Of a stretch of 64,000 nucleotides of DNA, positions 8,114-17,992 are shown in pieces. A model generated the notes under the pieces. The model had not been told where the DNA came from. It did no database searches and saw only the letters and a list, made by a program, of their open reading frames with translations. Source of the stretch: Planctomycetota bacterium (GTDB taxonomy: Bacteria > Planctomycetota > UBA1135 > GCA-002686595); the NCBI GenBank assembly GCA_020853575.1, contig JADYYP010000024.1, positions 62,001 through 126,000 of the forward strand, given 5' to 3'. Both the position numbers and the translations under genes were made by a program. Each line of letters opens with the position of its first letter. The first letter of the stretch is position 1.

Positions 8114-10522
8114 ATGCTGGTCCGCCTCATTCCCCGTCCCGTCCGCCCGCTGCTCGCGCTCTCCGTGGGCGCGCTGATCCTGGGCCGAACCGCGCTCGCG
8201 CAGCAACCCGCCGCCACCGAGCGAGCGCTCCTCGAGGTCGAGCGTCCCGCGCTCCCAGAAGCGCCGCCGGCCGAGCTCTCGGCGCTCCCCGCCGCGGCCT
8301 TCGAGGTTCCGCTGTTCGACGAGCAACACGCCGGCCAGATCTGGGCGCTCGGTGAGACCTACAAGGCGCGCTTCGACGCGCGTGGCGCGAGCTTGATCCC
8401 GTACTTCGGCAGCGACGCGCCGCGCAACTTCCCGCTCGAGCTGCGCACGCGTTCCGTGAGCGTGGGAGGCGCGCCGCTGGCGCTCGACGTCGACGCGCCT
8501 GTCGCGCGCGACCACCACACGGTGCACATCGACCGTGGCGCGGTGACCGAGGTCTACGATCTGGCGGCCCGAGCGCTCGAGCAGCGTTTCGTGTTCGAGC
8601 GCCTCGAGCAACGCGGCGAGCTGGTGCTGCGCATGGACGTGCAGAGCGAGCTCGCCGGAAGCGATCTCGGCGCGACGTTGCGCTTCGAGAACGAGCTCGG
8701 CCGCGTCGACTATGGCCAAGCGTTCGCGCTGGACGCCCGCGGCGAGAAGCTCGCGCTCGACAGCACGCTGGTCGACGGACAACTCGAGCTGCGCGTTCCC
8801 GCCGACTTCGTCGTGCGCGCCGCGCTGCCCTTGGTGATCGACCCCTTGGTGACGTTCTACACGGTCTCCGCGAGCTCGCGGCAGGAGGTCTATCCCGATG
8901 TGGCCTACGACGTGTCGAGCGACCGCTGGTGCGTCACCTGGACCAACGTGTGGAGCGCGAGCGACCACGACGTCTTCGCGCGGCTCGCGACGGGCAACTA
9001 CCAACTGCTCACCACGCTGACGATCGACTTCACCTCCGAGACCTGGACCACACCGAAGATCGCGAACAACAACGCCACGGACTCGTTCCTGATCGTCGCC
9101 GCCGTCGTGCCCTCCTCGGGCATCAGCGAAATCCGCGGGCGCATCGTGCACCCGGGCTCGCAGATCGTCGATCCGGCCTTCAACGTCACGCCCGCGGACG
9201 GCGCCTATCGCAATTGGCCCGACGTCGGCGGAGATCCGTACCCGGCGTCGCCGAGCTACTTCTGCGTCGTGTTCCAGCGCGCGGTCAGCTCGACCAACGT
9301 CGACATCGAGATGCAGCTGGTCTCCCCCAGCGGCACGCTCGTCGGCGGCCTGACGGCGCTCGAGAACGGCGCGGGTCAGCACGAACATCCGTACATCTCG
9401 AACTCGCTCGGCAGCTACGCGCCGGACGGACTCTCGTATTGGACCGCGACGTGGCAGTACCGCTACTCGTCTGTCGACCACGACATCTACGGAGCGCAGA
9501 TCAGCTGGAGCGGCGGAGTCGTCAAGCCGATGTTCGCGATCGAGACCTCGTTCTGGGATGAGACCGAGCCGATGGCGGCCAGCGTGCTCGACAGCAGCGC
9601 CTCCGGCACGGAGCGCACGTACCTGGTCGTCTACCAGCGCGACTACGGCTCCGATCACGACATCCTCGGGGCCGTGATGCGCGGCTCGACGCTGCTGCGC
9701 AGCGACAATCTGGTGGGAGCATTCGACGCCTCGGTGTGGTACCGCGATCAGTTGATCCCGACCACCGACTCGGACGGCGAGAAGTTCTTGGTCGGCTTCA
9801 TCGAGCGCGACACGCCGACTTCCTACAACACCGACATCTGGATCTGCGACTACTTCTGGACCGGCTCGCAACTCGTGCCCTGCGAGCTGCGCGCCAACTT
9901 GGTCGGCTCCGGACAGGCCGAGACCGACCTCGCGCTGCACTCGATGGCCAGCTCGGGCGGCCCGCGGCGCACCTACCTCGGCGGTTGGGTGTTCGAGAAT
10001 CCCACCACGGGCTACGACATCGTCGCCGGCCTGTGGGATGGCTGCGGTGGTGGCATGGTGCAGAGCTTCTGCGCCGGCGACGGCTCGAGCGGCACGTGTC
10101 CGTGCAACAACTTCGGCGCGAGCGGCCGCGGTTGCGGCAACTCGGCCAACCCGAGCGGCGCGCTGCTCAGCTGGTCGGGTGAGGCGAGCATCGCGAACGA
10201 CACCTTCGTGCTCTCCTGCAGCGGCATGCCCGCGAGCGTGTCGAGCCTGTTCTTCCAGACCGCCAGCTCGAGCTCGGCCGTGCCTTTCGGCGACGGTCTG
10301 CGCTGCGCGAGCGGCGCCGCGCTGCGGCTTCCGATCCAGCAAAACGTCGGCGGCGCGGCGAGCTACCCGCCGGTCGGCGCGACGCCGATCCACGCCTACT
10401 ACCAGTCCCTCCAGGCCGGCGCGATCCGCTACTACCAAGCGTGGTACCGCGACTCGGCCAACTACTGCACCAGCGGCACCTTCAACCTGAGCAACGCGCT
10501 CCAGGTGACTTGGGCGCCCTGA
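8114..10522 (+). CDS. Large secreted protein with repeated propeller-like segments and a Cys-rich C-terminal domain
   Basis: 802 residues with a signal peptide ending in LAQQ near residue 30. The N-terminal 200 residues form a beta-rich region of unknown type. About residues 255-640 hold several repeats of some 60-70 residues, each with a pattern like CVVFQR or VVYQRDY, then (V/D)HDI and a strand; this resembles propeller blades. Residues 652-802 form a domain with FCAGDGSSGTCPC, AWYRD and LSNALQV, a divergent cousin of the module at 6376, 45527, 47981 and 54951. AGGAG lies 8-9 nt before the ATG. A strong hairpin at 10540-10577 follows the stop. An extracellular binding or structural role is likely. 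Confidence 0.7.
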   Translation: MLVRLIPRPVRPLLALSVGALILGRTALAQQPAATERALLEVERPALPEAPPAELSALPAAAFEVPLFDEQHAGQIWALGETYKARFDARGASLIPYFGSDAPRNFPLELRTRSVSVGGAPLALDVDAPVARDHHTVHIDRGAVTEVYDLAARALEQRFVFERLEQRGELVLRMDVQSELAGSDLGATLRFENELGRVDYGQAFALDARGEKLALDSTLVDGQLELRVPADFVVRAALPLVIDPLVTFYTVSASSRQEVYPDVAYDVSSDRWCVTWTNVWSASDHDVFARLATGNYQLLTTLTIDFTSETWTTPKIANNNATDSFLIVAAVVPSSGISEIRGRIVHPGSQIVDPAFNVTPADGAYRNWPDVGGDPYPASPSYFCVVFQRAVSSTNVDIEMQLVSPSGTLVGGLTALENGAGQHEHPYISNSLGSYAPDGLSYWTATWQYRYSSVDHDIYGAQISWSGGVVKPMFAIETSFWDETEPMAASVLDSSASGTERTYLVVYQRDYGSDHDILGAVMRGSTLLRSDNLVGAFDASVWYRDQLIPTTDSDGEKFLVGFIERDTPTSYNTDIWICDYFWTGSQLVPCELRANLVGSGQAETDLALHSMASSGGPRRTYLGGWVFENPTTGYDIVAGLWDGCGGGMVQSFCAGDGSSGTCPCNNFGASGRGCGNSANPSGALLSWSGEASIANDTFVLSCSGMPASVSSLFFQTASSSSAVPFGDGLRCASGAALRLPIQQNVGGAASYPPVGATPIHAYYQSLQAGAIRYYQAWYRDSANYCTSGTFNLSNALQVTWAP

Positions 10523-10539
10523 CCTGCGAGGCTCGAAGC

Positions 10540-10577
10540 GCGCGCCCCGGTCCGTCAGGCGACGGATCGGGGCGCGC
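10540..10577 (+). terminator. Strong 17-bp hairpin after the 8114-10522 gene
   Basis: Arms at 10540-10556 and 10561-10577 pair over 17 bp (one G-U) around a 4-nt AGGC loop, beginning 18 nt after the stop codon. There is no T-run behind it, so it is an atypical intrinsic terminator or an mRNA 3'-end stabiliser. Confidence 0.65.
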
Positions 10578-10774
10578 TCGTTGGCAGGCGACCTGCTTGA
10601 ACCACCGCGCTCGCCACAGTCGATGACCCATCGCGACGGTCGCCGCGAAGACTCGCCAGAGTTTCGCGGACTGCGCGCCGCCTTGGCGACGTTCCCGCAC
10701 CGCGGGAGGCAGCGGACGAGCCGACGACCGGTTCGTGCTGCCTGCCGATTCACGTTGACGCGCCTCGATGGCGC

Positions 10775-10780
10775 GGAAGG
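10775..10780 (+). promoter_or_regulatory. Ribosome-binding site that selects a TTG start
   Basis: GGAAGG lies 6 nt upstream of the TTG at 10787, ideal spacing, but 21 nt from the next in-frame ATG at 10802. This favours the TTG as the start of the small Cys-rich protein. Confidence 0.55.
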
Positions 10781-10786
10781 TGTGCA

Positions 10787-11188
10787 TTGAAACTCCGAAC
10801 GATGAGATCGCTTGCCGTGGCATTGATCCTCGGCTCCGCCGCAGCGCTTGCGCTGCCGGAGGAAACGGTCAAGTGCACTTGGGAAGGCAACGCCGGAACA
10901 GCGACGCAAACCGGACCATACTGGATGTGCGGTTACGGGCACACCCGCTGGAGCGCCTACGATGACTTGGAGTGGGCAATCAATGATCTCCCGGGAATGC
11001 CACAGTGCTCTCCGTGCGAGGACCCGGAAACGGGCTGCATCATGAACTCGTGGGTCTTCTTCCCGTGGAATCCGGAACCGGGTGGAACGTTGCCCTCAGA
11101 CTGTTGGCGAGTGGGCTTGATCTGGACCTGCTGCAGCTTCCTACCCGAAGGAACCGAGTACCTGACACTGTGCACCTGCGGGAATTAG
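10787..11188 (+). CDS. Small secreted cysteine-rich protein, unknown
   Basis: 133 residues from the TTG start (128 from the ATG at 10802). The first 23 residues are a signal peptide ending ALA-L-P. The mature part of about 110 residues contains ten cysteines, including a C-S-P-C-x6-C cluster, an adjacent CC pair and a C-T-C near the end, and is rich in Trp, Pro and Gly. Ten cysteines in an exported protein suggest up to five disulfides, as in small extracellular toxins, inhibitors or coat proteins, but I recognise no family. Base composition is visibly less GC-rich than the neighbours, which could mean recent acquisition. It is flanked by secreted-protein genes. Confidence 0.6.
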   Translation: MKLRTMRSLAVALILGSAAALALPEETVKCTWEGNAGTATQTGPYWMCGYGHTRWSAYDDLEWAINDLPGMPQCSPCEDPETGCIMNSWVFFPWNPEPGGTLPSDCWRVGLIWTCCSFLPEGTEYLTLCTCGN

Positions 11189-11338
11189 TCGCTCGCCAGC
11201 GGCGCTCGCGGGGATCGTCAACGTGCGGTTGGCGATCCGCTGATCGCGGGTCAAGCGAGGCGTGTTTGGCGCTTGGCCCGCCCGTCCCCCAGTCCTCGTC
11301 ATCGCGTCGTTCGAAGTCCATTTAGCGCGAGCTCTTCC

Positions 11339-13279
11339 GTGAGCACATCACCGAAACACTGGACGCTCCTGTGCGTCCTTGCACTCGTATCCGCCTTCGC
11401 AATACTCAGCGTGCGCGCGGTCTTCGCCTCCGGTCCCAGGCTGTTCGAGCGCGCCCCGCAAGCGCCTCAGCCAGACACTCGGGCTCGACAGGAACCCGCA
11501 ACCGGCCCGACGGGCCGCCAGGAAGTGCGACACTCCGACGATGCCGCGTTCGAGCGCTCCGGAGCGGCTCTTCCGCTCGGGCACACCGGATTGCGCATCG
11601 CCGTCGTCGACGATTCGGGCCAGGCCGTGGCCGGCGCATTCGTGCAAGCGCTGTTCGGCACCGGCGCCGGTCGCAGCGTCGAGTGCGATGAGCACGGACT
11701 CGCGAGGTTGAACGTCGAGCGGAGCGCGGAAGGGTCGGCGTCGGAACTCCTGGCCGTGTCCGCATTTGGCTACTCGCCCAGAGTCGTGCGCCTCCAACGC
11801 GCGCCTGGAACGCAACCGCAAGTCGTCGTGATGCGGCGTGGGGCGGGGCTGCGCATCGAGCTCGTCGACGCGCACGACCAGCCGCTTGCCGATGCGCGAG
11901 TGAGGGTCAGTGTTCCGTTCGACCGCCTGATGTCCGAGGACGCGACACGCCCATCGACCGACAGACTCACGTCCGGTCGGCAGCGCGACTGGCTGACGAA
12001 ACGCTTGCGGCCGACATTCGAGGGTCACGCCCCGCGCGAGTGGTTGTCGATCACCGACGTCGGCGGGATTGCGAGCTTCGTCGACCTGCCCTGCGAGGTC
12101 CAGCTCGACATCGACGTCGAGAGCTCGGGCCTGGTGGTCGCAAACGCCTCGCGCACCGCGCTCGAGTCAAGTGCGACCGACCGCACTTTGCGCGTCCGCG
12201 TCCCCGGTACGGGCACGCTCCGGGGAAAGGTCGTCGATCGCGCGGGAAACGCGCTCGCTGGACTCGAGCTCGTGCTCGCGGAAGCCGCGCTGGGTGAGCC
12301 CCGCGCGCTGTTCGAGCCTGGGATCGAAGGCCTGGCGTCGACCACGACGAGCGCCGACGGTGGCTTTGAATTCGAGCGCGTCCTCGCAGGCTCGTTCCAC
12401 GTCGGCCCCAGCGGGGAGTCGGACAGTCCGCACGGCCGCGGGCCGTTTGAAAGCCATGAGGCGCCCGCCGCGGGCCAACTCGTGCAGGTCCGTGCGGGGG
12501 AAACGGCGCAGATCGAGTTGGTCGTCGATCTCGGGCTCCGCATCCAAGGCATGGTCGTCGGTCCGGACGGCAGTCCGATGGGCTCGGCGTCGGTGATCGC
12601 GATGCTCGAGAACGGCAGCGGCCGGCGGCGCGCGACCACCCGCGACGACGGGATTTTCGAGCTCGGTCCACTCCCGGCCGGCGACTACTGGGTCAATGCG
12701 TCCAAGAGCGGCTGTGGCTGCTCGGGCACGACGGTGCGCGTCGCGGCTGGCGAGTCGGTGTTGATCGAATTGGTCGAGACGCGAACGCTGCGGGTGCGCG
12801 CCACGCATGCCAACTCGGGCGCGCCCGCGTTCATCGAAGAGCTGCTGCTGAGCGCCACGGACGACACCGCGCGCTCGATCAAGCCGAGGAACGCGCACAC
12901 GTCGGAGCTCTCGATCGAGGGTGTCCGACCCGGAACCTATCACGCGCTCGTGCGCACCATCGACGGCAGCGTCGGCTTGCAGGTGATCGAGGTCGCGCCG
13001 AGCGAATTCACCGCGCCAGAGATGACGCTCGAAGTCGAGCCGGGCGCACGTCTGGCGCTCGACAATTCGAGCGGGGATGTACCAGTCGTGGCTCGCGTTC
13101 GCACTGCGGGAGGCGAGTTGCTCGACTCCGTGGCAGTGCGCGCGCGTGAGTCGGTGGATCTGCTCATTCCAGCCGGACGGACGAGCGTGGAGTGCGATGC
13201 GGGAAGCGGTCGCGTCGATCTGGGGCGCGTGGATTCGGTGGCCGGCGCGCTCACGCGCTTGGAGCTGAACAAGCGCTGA
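11339..13279 (+). CDS. Membrane-anchored protein with carboxypeptidase-regulatory-like (CarboxypepD_reg) repeats
   Basis: 646 residues from the GTG at 11339; the frame is open from a TTG at 11273, but the hydrophobic signal/anchor (about residues 7-28) begins just after the GTG. After a linker rich in Pro, Arg and Gln come several beta-sandwich repeats with the family pattern: GLRIAVVDDSGQAVAGAFVQ near residue 85, LRGKVVDRAGNALAGLEL near 295, IQGMVVGPDGSPMGSASV near 400. Each is followed by a strand such as GGFEFERVLAGSFHV. Such domains are found in surface adhesins and transport-associated proteins of planctomycetes. Likely exported and facing the periplasm or exterior; partners unknown. The convergent gene ends 126 bp downstream. 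Confidence 0.68.
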   Translation: MSTSPKHWTLLCVLALVSAFAILSVRAVFASGPRLFERAPQAPQPDTRARQEPATGPTGRQEVRHSDDAAFERSGAALPLGHTGLRIAVVDDSGQAVAGAFVQALFGTGAGRSVECDEHGLARLNVERSAEGSASELLAVSAFGYSPRVVRLQRAPGTQPQVVVMRRGAGLRIELVDAHDQPLADARVRVSVPFDRLMSEDATRPSTDRLTSGRQRDWLTKRLRPTFEGHAPREWLSITDVGGIASFVDLPCEVQLDIDVESSGLVVANASRTALESSATDRTLRVRVPGTGTLRGKVVDRAGNALAGLELVLAEAALGEPRALFEPGIEGLASTTTSADGGFEFERVLAGSFHVGPSGESDSPHGRGPFESHEAPAAGQLVQVRAGETAQIELVVDLGLRIQGMVVGPDGSPMGSASVIAMLENGSGRRRATTRDDGIFELGPLPAGDYWVNASKSGCGCSGTTVRVAAGESVLIELVETRTLRVRATHANSGAPAFIEELLLSATDDTARSIKPRNAHTSELSIEGVRPGTYHALVRTIDGSVGLQVIEVAPSEFTAPEMTLEVEPGARLALDNSSGDVPVVARVRTAGGELLDSVAVRARESVDLLIPAGRTSVECDAGSGRVDLGRVDSVAGALTRLELNKR

Positions 13280-13405
13280 GCGAGGGCGAACGCGCGCTGC
13301 AGAAGCGCGTCGCGCGCCGAGAGCGCTCCGGCCCTACTTCGCTTCCGATGTCCCCGTCGATCGACCGACGCGGACCTTCGACGACGCCGCCAACGGCGGG
13401 CCCCC

Positions 13406-15088
13406 TCAGCACTGCTCGCTGGCGGCGGCGGCGAGGGCCAGCTGGGCCAAGCGCTCGGGCACCGGCTTGGCCGCGGCGGTGTGCCACTCGATGCCGGCTT
13501 CCTCGGCCAGGTAGTAGTCGCTGCGCACGCCCATGAACGCGTTGTAGCGGATGGCGTAGTGCAATTCGCCCGCGGCCACCGCGGCCGCGGAGAGCTCGCG
13601 GTCGAGCTCGCGCACGCTCGGCTTGAAGCTCTGCCACTCACCCGCGCTCAGCGCGAGCACGCGTTCCACCAGCGGCGCGTAGCGCGCGCTCGCCGGAGTC
13701 GCGCGGTACTTCGACAAGCGTGCGTTGACGAACCACGGCATGCATGTCGCGAGCTTGTCGATGAACAGGTTCTCGTCCGCGCCGAAGTCCATGCAACTCG
13801 ACTCGGTGAAGTCGGTCAACGTCGCCGGACGCTCGGGGTCGATGTAGCCGCCGCGCAGCGCGAGCGCGTAGCTCTCGGTGCCGGGGAACGGGAAGAACAG
13901 CGAGGTGCGGAAGCGGCCGATGCCCGACTGCGCCAGCAGGTCGACGGTCTCCCAGCGCTCGGCGTGCGTTTCGTAGGGCAGGCCGACCATCAGGAACCCC
14001 GAGGTGTGCAAGCCGAACATCTCGGCCGCCTCGATGGTGTTGAACACGTCCTCGTTGGACATGAAGCGCTGCAGCACTTCCTTGCGCACCCGCGGGCTGC
14101 CCGACTCGATCCCGAGCTTCAGGATGCGACATCCCGCGCTCGCCAAGGCCTCGGCGACGCGCGGATCGAGCTGTTTCACGTGGCTGTTGACCACGAACGG
14201 CACGCGGATCCCGGCCGCCTTGTAGGCGTCACAGGTCGCCACGGCATGCTCGACGTTCTGCGTGAACAGGTCGTCGTCGAAGATGAACGTGCCGATCCCG
14301 GTGTAGCGCGAGAGCACCCACTGGATCTCCTCGATCAGCTTCTCCGGCGGCCGGAAACGGAAGAAACCGATCTGCGTCGTCGAGCGCCCCAACTCGTCGC
14401 GGTAGCGATCGACGATGCGGTGGTTCAAGCAGTAGGTGCAGCGGTACGGGCAACCGCGCGAGCTGAGCAACCCGAACCAACCGTGCTTCTGGTCGGTGAT
14501 GCGCTGGGTGTCGAACAGCTCGTAGTCGGGCATCGGCAGCGTGCGCAGGTCGGGGAACTCCCCCACCGGGTTGTGGCGCCACAGCGCCGCGTCGACAGGC
14601 GCGAGGTCCGCCGCATCCGGTCGCACGCCGGACTTCCACGAGAGGAAGTTCTCGACGTCGTCGGGCCGCTCGCCGCGCTCGAGGCGCTCGACCAATTTGG
14701 CCAGCGCGTTCTCGCACTCGCCGACCCCGACGTGGTCCCACACTCCGTCGGCCATGACCTCGCTGGGCACCATCGTCGGATGGATCCCGCCGACGACCAG
14801 CGGCGGCAAGTCGAAACCGCGTTGGCGAGCGGCGCGCCGTAGCCACAGCGCCAGCTCCTTGGCCGCGACGTACTGCTGCGTGAGGCACGAGAACGCGATC
14901 AGGCCCGGACGCGTGCCCTCGATGCGCCGCCACACGTCCTCGGGCGTCGGCACCGGCGGCAGGTTCTCGTTGAGATTGACGAGCTCGGTCGAGTGGCCGC
15001 GCTCCTTCAACACCGCAGAGAGCGTCGCCAGGCCATGGTTGAACCCCATCTGCGTGTAGAGATTGGGGTAGACGAAGAGGACTCGCAT
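13406..15088 (-). CDS. B12-binding-type radical SAM protein
   Basis: 560 residues. The N-terminal half is a cobalamin-binding-type domain (VLFVYPNLYTQMGFNHGLATLS, then VVGGIHPTMVP and GVGECE, all typical of class B radical SAM methylases and hopanoid/lipid-type enzymes). The radical SAM cluster is Cys213, Cys217, Cys220 (GCPYRCTYC), and the core shows FDDDLFTQN and LKLGIESGS. The remaining C-terminal 130 residues are unassigned. Relatives act on lipids, tetrapyrroles, antibiotics and RNA, so the substrate is open. A TAGGAT box at 15119-15124 lies about 30 bp upstream. No neighbour obviously shares a pathway with it. Confidence 0.82.
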   Translation of the reverse strand: MRVLFVYPNLYTQMGFNHGLATLSAVLKERGHSTELVNLNENLPPVPTPEDVWRRIEGTRPGLIAFSCLTQQYVAAKELALWLRRAARQRGFDLPPLVVGGIHPTMVPSEVMADGVWDHVGVGECENALAKLVERLERGERPDDVENFLSWKSGVRPDAADLAPVDAALWRHNPVGEFPDLRTLPMPDYELFDTQRITDQKHGWFGLLSSRGCPYRCTYCLNHRIVDRYRDELGRSTTQIGFFRFRPPEKLIEEIQWVLSRYTGIGTFIFDDDLFTQNVEHAVATCDAYKAAGIRVPFVVNSHVKQLDPRVAEALASAGCRILKLGIESGSPRVRKEVLQRFMSNEDVFNTIEAAEMFGLHTSGFLMVGLPYETHAERWETVDLLAQSGIGRFRTSLFFPFPGTESYALALRGGYIDPERPATLTDFTESSCMDFGADENLFIDKLATCMPWFVNARLSKYRATPASARYAPLVERVLALSAGEWQSFKPSVRELDRELSAAAVAAGELHYAIRYNAFMGVRSDYYLAEEAGIEWHTAAAKPVPERLAQLALAAAASEQC

Positions 15089-15118
15089 GCGCGTCGAAGC
15101 CGGGCTCGGGGCGCGCAG

Positions 15119-15124
15119 ATCCTA
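15119..15124 (-). promoter_or_regulatory. -10-like hexamer TAGGAT
   Basis: On the minus strand TAGGAT ends 30 nt before the ATG at 15088, giving a leader of about 24 nt. No recognisable -35 is seen. Confidence 0.35.
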
Positions 15125-15298
15125 CCGTGGGGCGCGCGCGCCCCGGCGCGAGGCCGCCGCGGGACCGGAAAGACCTGCCGCTCCGGGCGCGCGAGCTCTC
15201 GACCGGAGCTCCCTGGCGGCGCACGATCGAAGGCGGCGTTCGCCTCCGGCCCGCGCGCAAGGGATGATGAGCGGGCCGGTGAGCACCGGAGTCCTGGC

Positions 15299-17947
15299 GT
15301 GACACACTCCGACTGGAAGAAAGTGCGAGCGATCCTCGAGCGCGCGGCCGAACTCGTCGGCGACGCGCGCGCCGCGTATTTGGCGGAAGCCTGCGGCGAC
15401 GACCGCGCGCTGCGCCGCGAGGTCGAGGCCCTCTTGGCCGCAGAAACGCACGCCAAGCACATCGAGCCACCGAGCGCCAACGAGCTGCTGCGAGCAATCG
15501 GCACCGGGCGCAGCTCGGCGCAGCGCATCGGAGCTTGGCAGCTGGAGCGCGAGATCGCACGCGGAGGCATGGGCAGCGTGTGGCTCGCTCACCGCGTCGA
15601 TGGCGGCTTCGCCCAGCGCGCCGCGATCAAGCTGATCAAGCGCGGCATGGACAGCGACGAGATCGTGCGGCGCTTCGAGCGCGAGCGCGCGATGCTGGCC
15701 GCGCTGGAGCATCCGTGCATCGCGCGCTTGTACGACGGGGGCTCGACCGAGCACGGTCAGCCGTACCTGGTGATGGAATTCGTCGAGGGCCAACCGCTGG
15801 ACGAGGCCTGCCGGCGCACGACCATGTCGCTGGCGAACAAGCTCGAGCTGTTCGCGAGTGTGTGCGACGCGGTGCAGCACGCACACCAGAACCTCGTGGT
15901 CCACCGCGACCTCAAGCCGTCCAACGTGCTGGTGACGCCCGAGGGGCAGCCCAAGTTGCTCGACTTCGGCATCGCCAAGGTGCTGACTCCCGACGACGAA
16001 TCGCCCGCGACACGCACCGCCACCGAGCAGCGCTTCCTCACGCCCGCTTACGCCAGCCCCGAGCAGATGCGCGGCGAGCGCATCACGACGCGCAGCGACG
16101 TGTTCTCCCTGGGCGTGATCCTGTACGAGCTGCTCGCCGGGCGCCGGCCGTTCGAGCCCACGCGCACACCGGACACCGAGGCCATTCCACCGAGCCGAAC
16201 GGCGGCGGCGCGCGAGCTCGCCGGCGATCTGGACACGATCGTGATGAAGGCGCTGCAGCTCGAGCCGGAGCGGCGCTACGCCTCGGCCGCCGCGCTGGCC
16301 GACGACGTGCGCCGCCACCTCGCGGGAGACCCGGTCCAGGCTCGGCCCGACACCTGGCGCTACCGCGCGAGCAAGTTCGTGCGGCGCAACCGAGTGCTCG
16401 TCTCCGCCACCGCGGTGGTGATGATCGCGCTCGCGAGTGGGTTGGTGATCGCGCGCTCGCAGTACCTCGAGGCGGAGCGGGCACGCCAGGTCGCCGATCG
16501 ACGCCTGCGGGGCGTGGTCGAGCTCGCCGCGGCGTTCTCGAGCAAGCTCAACGCGCGCTTGGGTCAGCTCGAGGGCATCTCCGCCGAACGCGAGGCACTG
16601 ATGCGCGACATGATCAAGCAGCTCGAGGAGCTCGCGTCGCAAGCACCGGACGACTTGGCGGTGAAGATCGAGCTCGGCTGGTCGCGGCGCGAGCTGGCCG
16701 CGGTGCTGGGCTCTCCCAACCAGGTCAGCACCGGGCGCTTCGACGAGGCGCGCGTCCAGCTCGAAGCCGCGTTGCGCGACATCGAGCCCATGGCGCGCGC
16801 GGCGCCACGGCACGTCGAGCTGGCCAACCTGCTCGCGGCCTTGCTCAACGCGCGCGGGGACCTGCTCGTCCGCGACGGCGCGCTGGACGACGCGCGGCGC
16901 GACCTCGAGCGCGCGCTGGAGGTCGCTCGCGTTGCCCACGCCGGGCTGCCGCCGGAACGCGAGCTCGGCATGCTGATGCGCGAGTGCGATGCGCTGCACG
17001 CGCTGATCAGCCTGGAGCGCGACGCACAGCGGCGCGACGTCGAAGCGCAGCGCTCGCGCGAGTTCATCGAGCTCGCCGAAGGCGCTCACGAGCGCCATCC
17101 CGAGGACACCAAGTTCAGCTACTGGCTGGCGTCGGCCCTGAACGACCGCGGAGTGGCGCACACCGAGTCGGGCGAGAATCAAGAGGCGCTCGTGGATCTC
17201 GAGCGCGCGCACGAGATGATCGCGGAGCTCGCACGGCTCGATCCACTCAACGCGATCTACCGCCGTGCCCTGCCTTCGGTTTCGTACCGCATCGGAGGCG
17301 TGTACGCCTCGCTGGCCGACACCGAGCGCGCCTACGAATTCGCGAACCGGGCCTGGGAGGAGTGGGAGCAAGTCGTGCGCGCCGAACCCCAGGACATCGC
17401 GGCGCGCGAGAAGATCCTGGCGTTCGCCTACGCCGCCGGCTCGAACGCGCGCCAGTCCACGCATCTCGACGTTGCGCGCAGGGCACTCGAGCGCGCGCTC
17501 GAGTCGCTCGAGGAGCGCATCGCGCGCAGGCCGGAGCAACGCCAGCTGCTGATGACGCGCGCGACGCTGGGCACCGAGCTGGCCGCGGTGCTGTCCGAGG
17601 TCGGCGAGTGGGACGACGCGCTCGCGCTGGCCGATCGTTCCATCCAGTCGGGCTTGCAGCTGGTCACCGACGAGGAGCGTGGCAACGAGTGGCACTACGG
17701 CATGTCGCTCTCCTACGCGAATCAAGCCGAGGTGCGCATGTTCGTCGCTCGCGACGCACCTCGGTCGCCAGCGGATCGCCGCATCCAGGTCGAGGCCGCG
17801 CGCGCGGACGTCGCACGCGCGCGCGAGCTCCTGCAAACGGGCGAGGAACGTGGCCAGCTCGGCGCCGACGAGCGCGGGCACTTCGAGTACATCGACGCCC
17901 TCGAGCGCAAGGCCGAGGAGATCGCGGCCACGATCCCCGAGAGTTGA
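15299..17947 (+). CDS. Transmembrane Ser/Thr protein kinase with helical-repeat C-terminal region
   Basis: 882 residues from the GTG at 15299. An N-terminal segment of about 80 residues (SDWKKVRAILERA) typical of this planctomycete/acidobacterial kinase group precedes a Hanks-type kinase domain: ARGGMGSVW glycine loop near residue 86, Lys111, HRDLKPSN with Asp204, DFG with Asp222. A single membrane helix lies at about residues 365-388. The remaining 490 residues are helical with TPR-like spacing (ALRDIEPMARAAPRHVELAN, DLERAHEMIAELARLDPLN), facing the periplasm if the topology is standard. All catalytic residues are present, so it should be active. It probably senses a protein partner; no substrate gene is adjacent. 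Confidence 0.85.
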   Translation: MTHSDWKKVRAILERAAELVGDARAAYLAEACGDDRALRREVEALLAAETHAKHIEPPSANELLRAIGTGRSSAQRIGAWQLEREIARGGMGSVWLAHRVDGGFAQRAAIKLIKRGMDSDEIVRRFERERAMLAALEHPCIARLYDGGSTEHGQPYLVMEFVEGQPLDEACRRTTMSLANKLELFASVCDAVQHAHQNLVVHRDLKPSNVLVTPEGQPKLLDFGIAKVLTPDDESPATRTATEQRFLTPAYASPEQMRGERITTRSDVFSLGVILYELLAGRRPFEPTRTPDTEAIPPSRTAAARELAGDLDTIVMKALQLEPERRYASAAALADDVRRHLAGDPVQARPDTWRYRASKFVRRNRVLVSATAVVMIALASGLVIARSQYLEAERARQVADRRLRGVVELAAAFSSKLNARLGQLEGISAEREALMRDMIKQLEELASQAPDDLAVKIELGWSRRELAAVLGSPNQVSTGRFDEARVQLEAALRDIEPMARAAPRHVELANLLAALLNARGDLLVRDGALDDARRDLERALEVARVAHAGLPPERELGMLMRECDALHALISLERDAQRRDVEAQRSREFIELAEGAHERHPEDTKFSYWLASALNDRGVAHTESGENQEALVDLERAHEMIAELARLDPLNAIYRRALPSVSYRIGGVYASLADTERAYEFANRAWEEWEQVVRAEPQDIAAREKILAFAYAAGSNARQSTHLDVARRALERALESLEERIARRPEQRQLLMTRATLGTELAAVLSEVGEWDDALALADRSIQSGLQLVTDEERGNEWHYGMSLSYANQAEVRMFVARDAPRSPADRRIQVEAARADVARARELLQTGEERGQLGADERGHFEYIDALERKAEEIAATIPES

Positions 17948-17992
17948 CGCGCGGCGCGAGCGCGACCACGTCACGCGCGGCCCATTGCCCAA

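Noticed and set aside
10787..11188. RiPP precursor for one of the radical SAM enzymes
   Set aside because: It has a Sec-type signal peptide rather than a leader-core layout and lies more than 2 kb from the nearest radical SAM gene.
13385..13398. Small hairpin (5-bp stem) in the convergent gap after the CarboxypepD_reg-like gene
   Set aside because: A five-base GC stem is expected by chance at this base composition.
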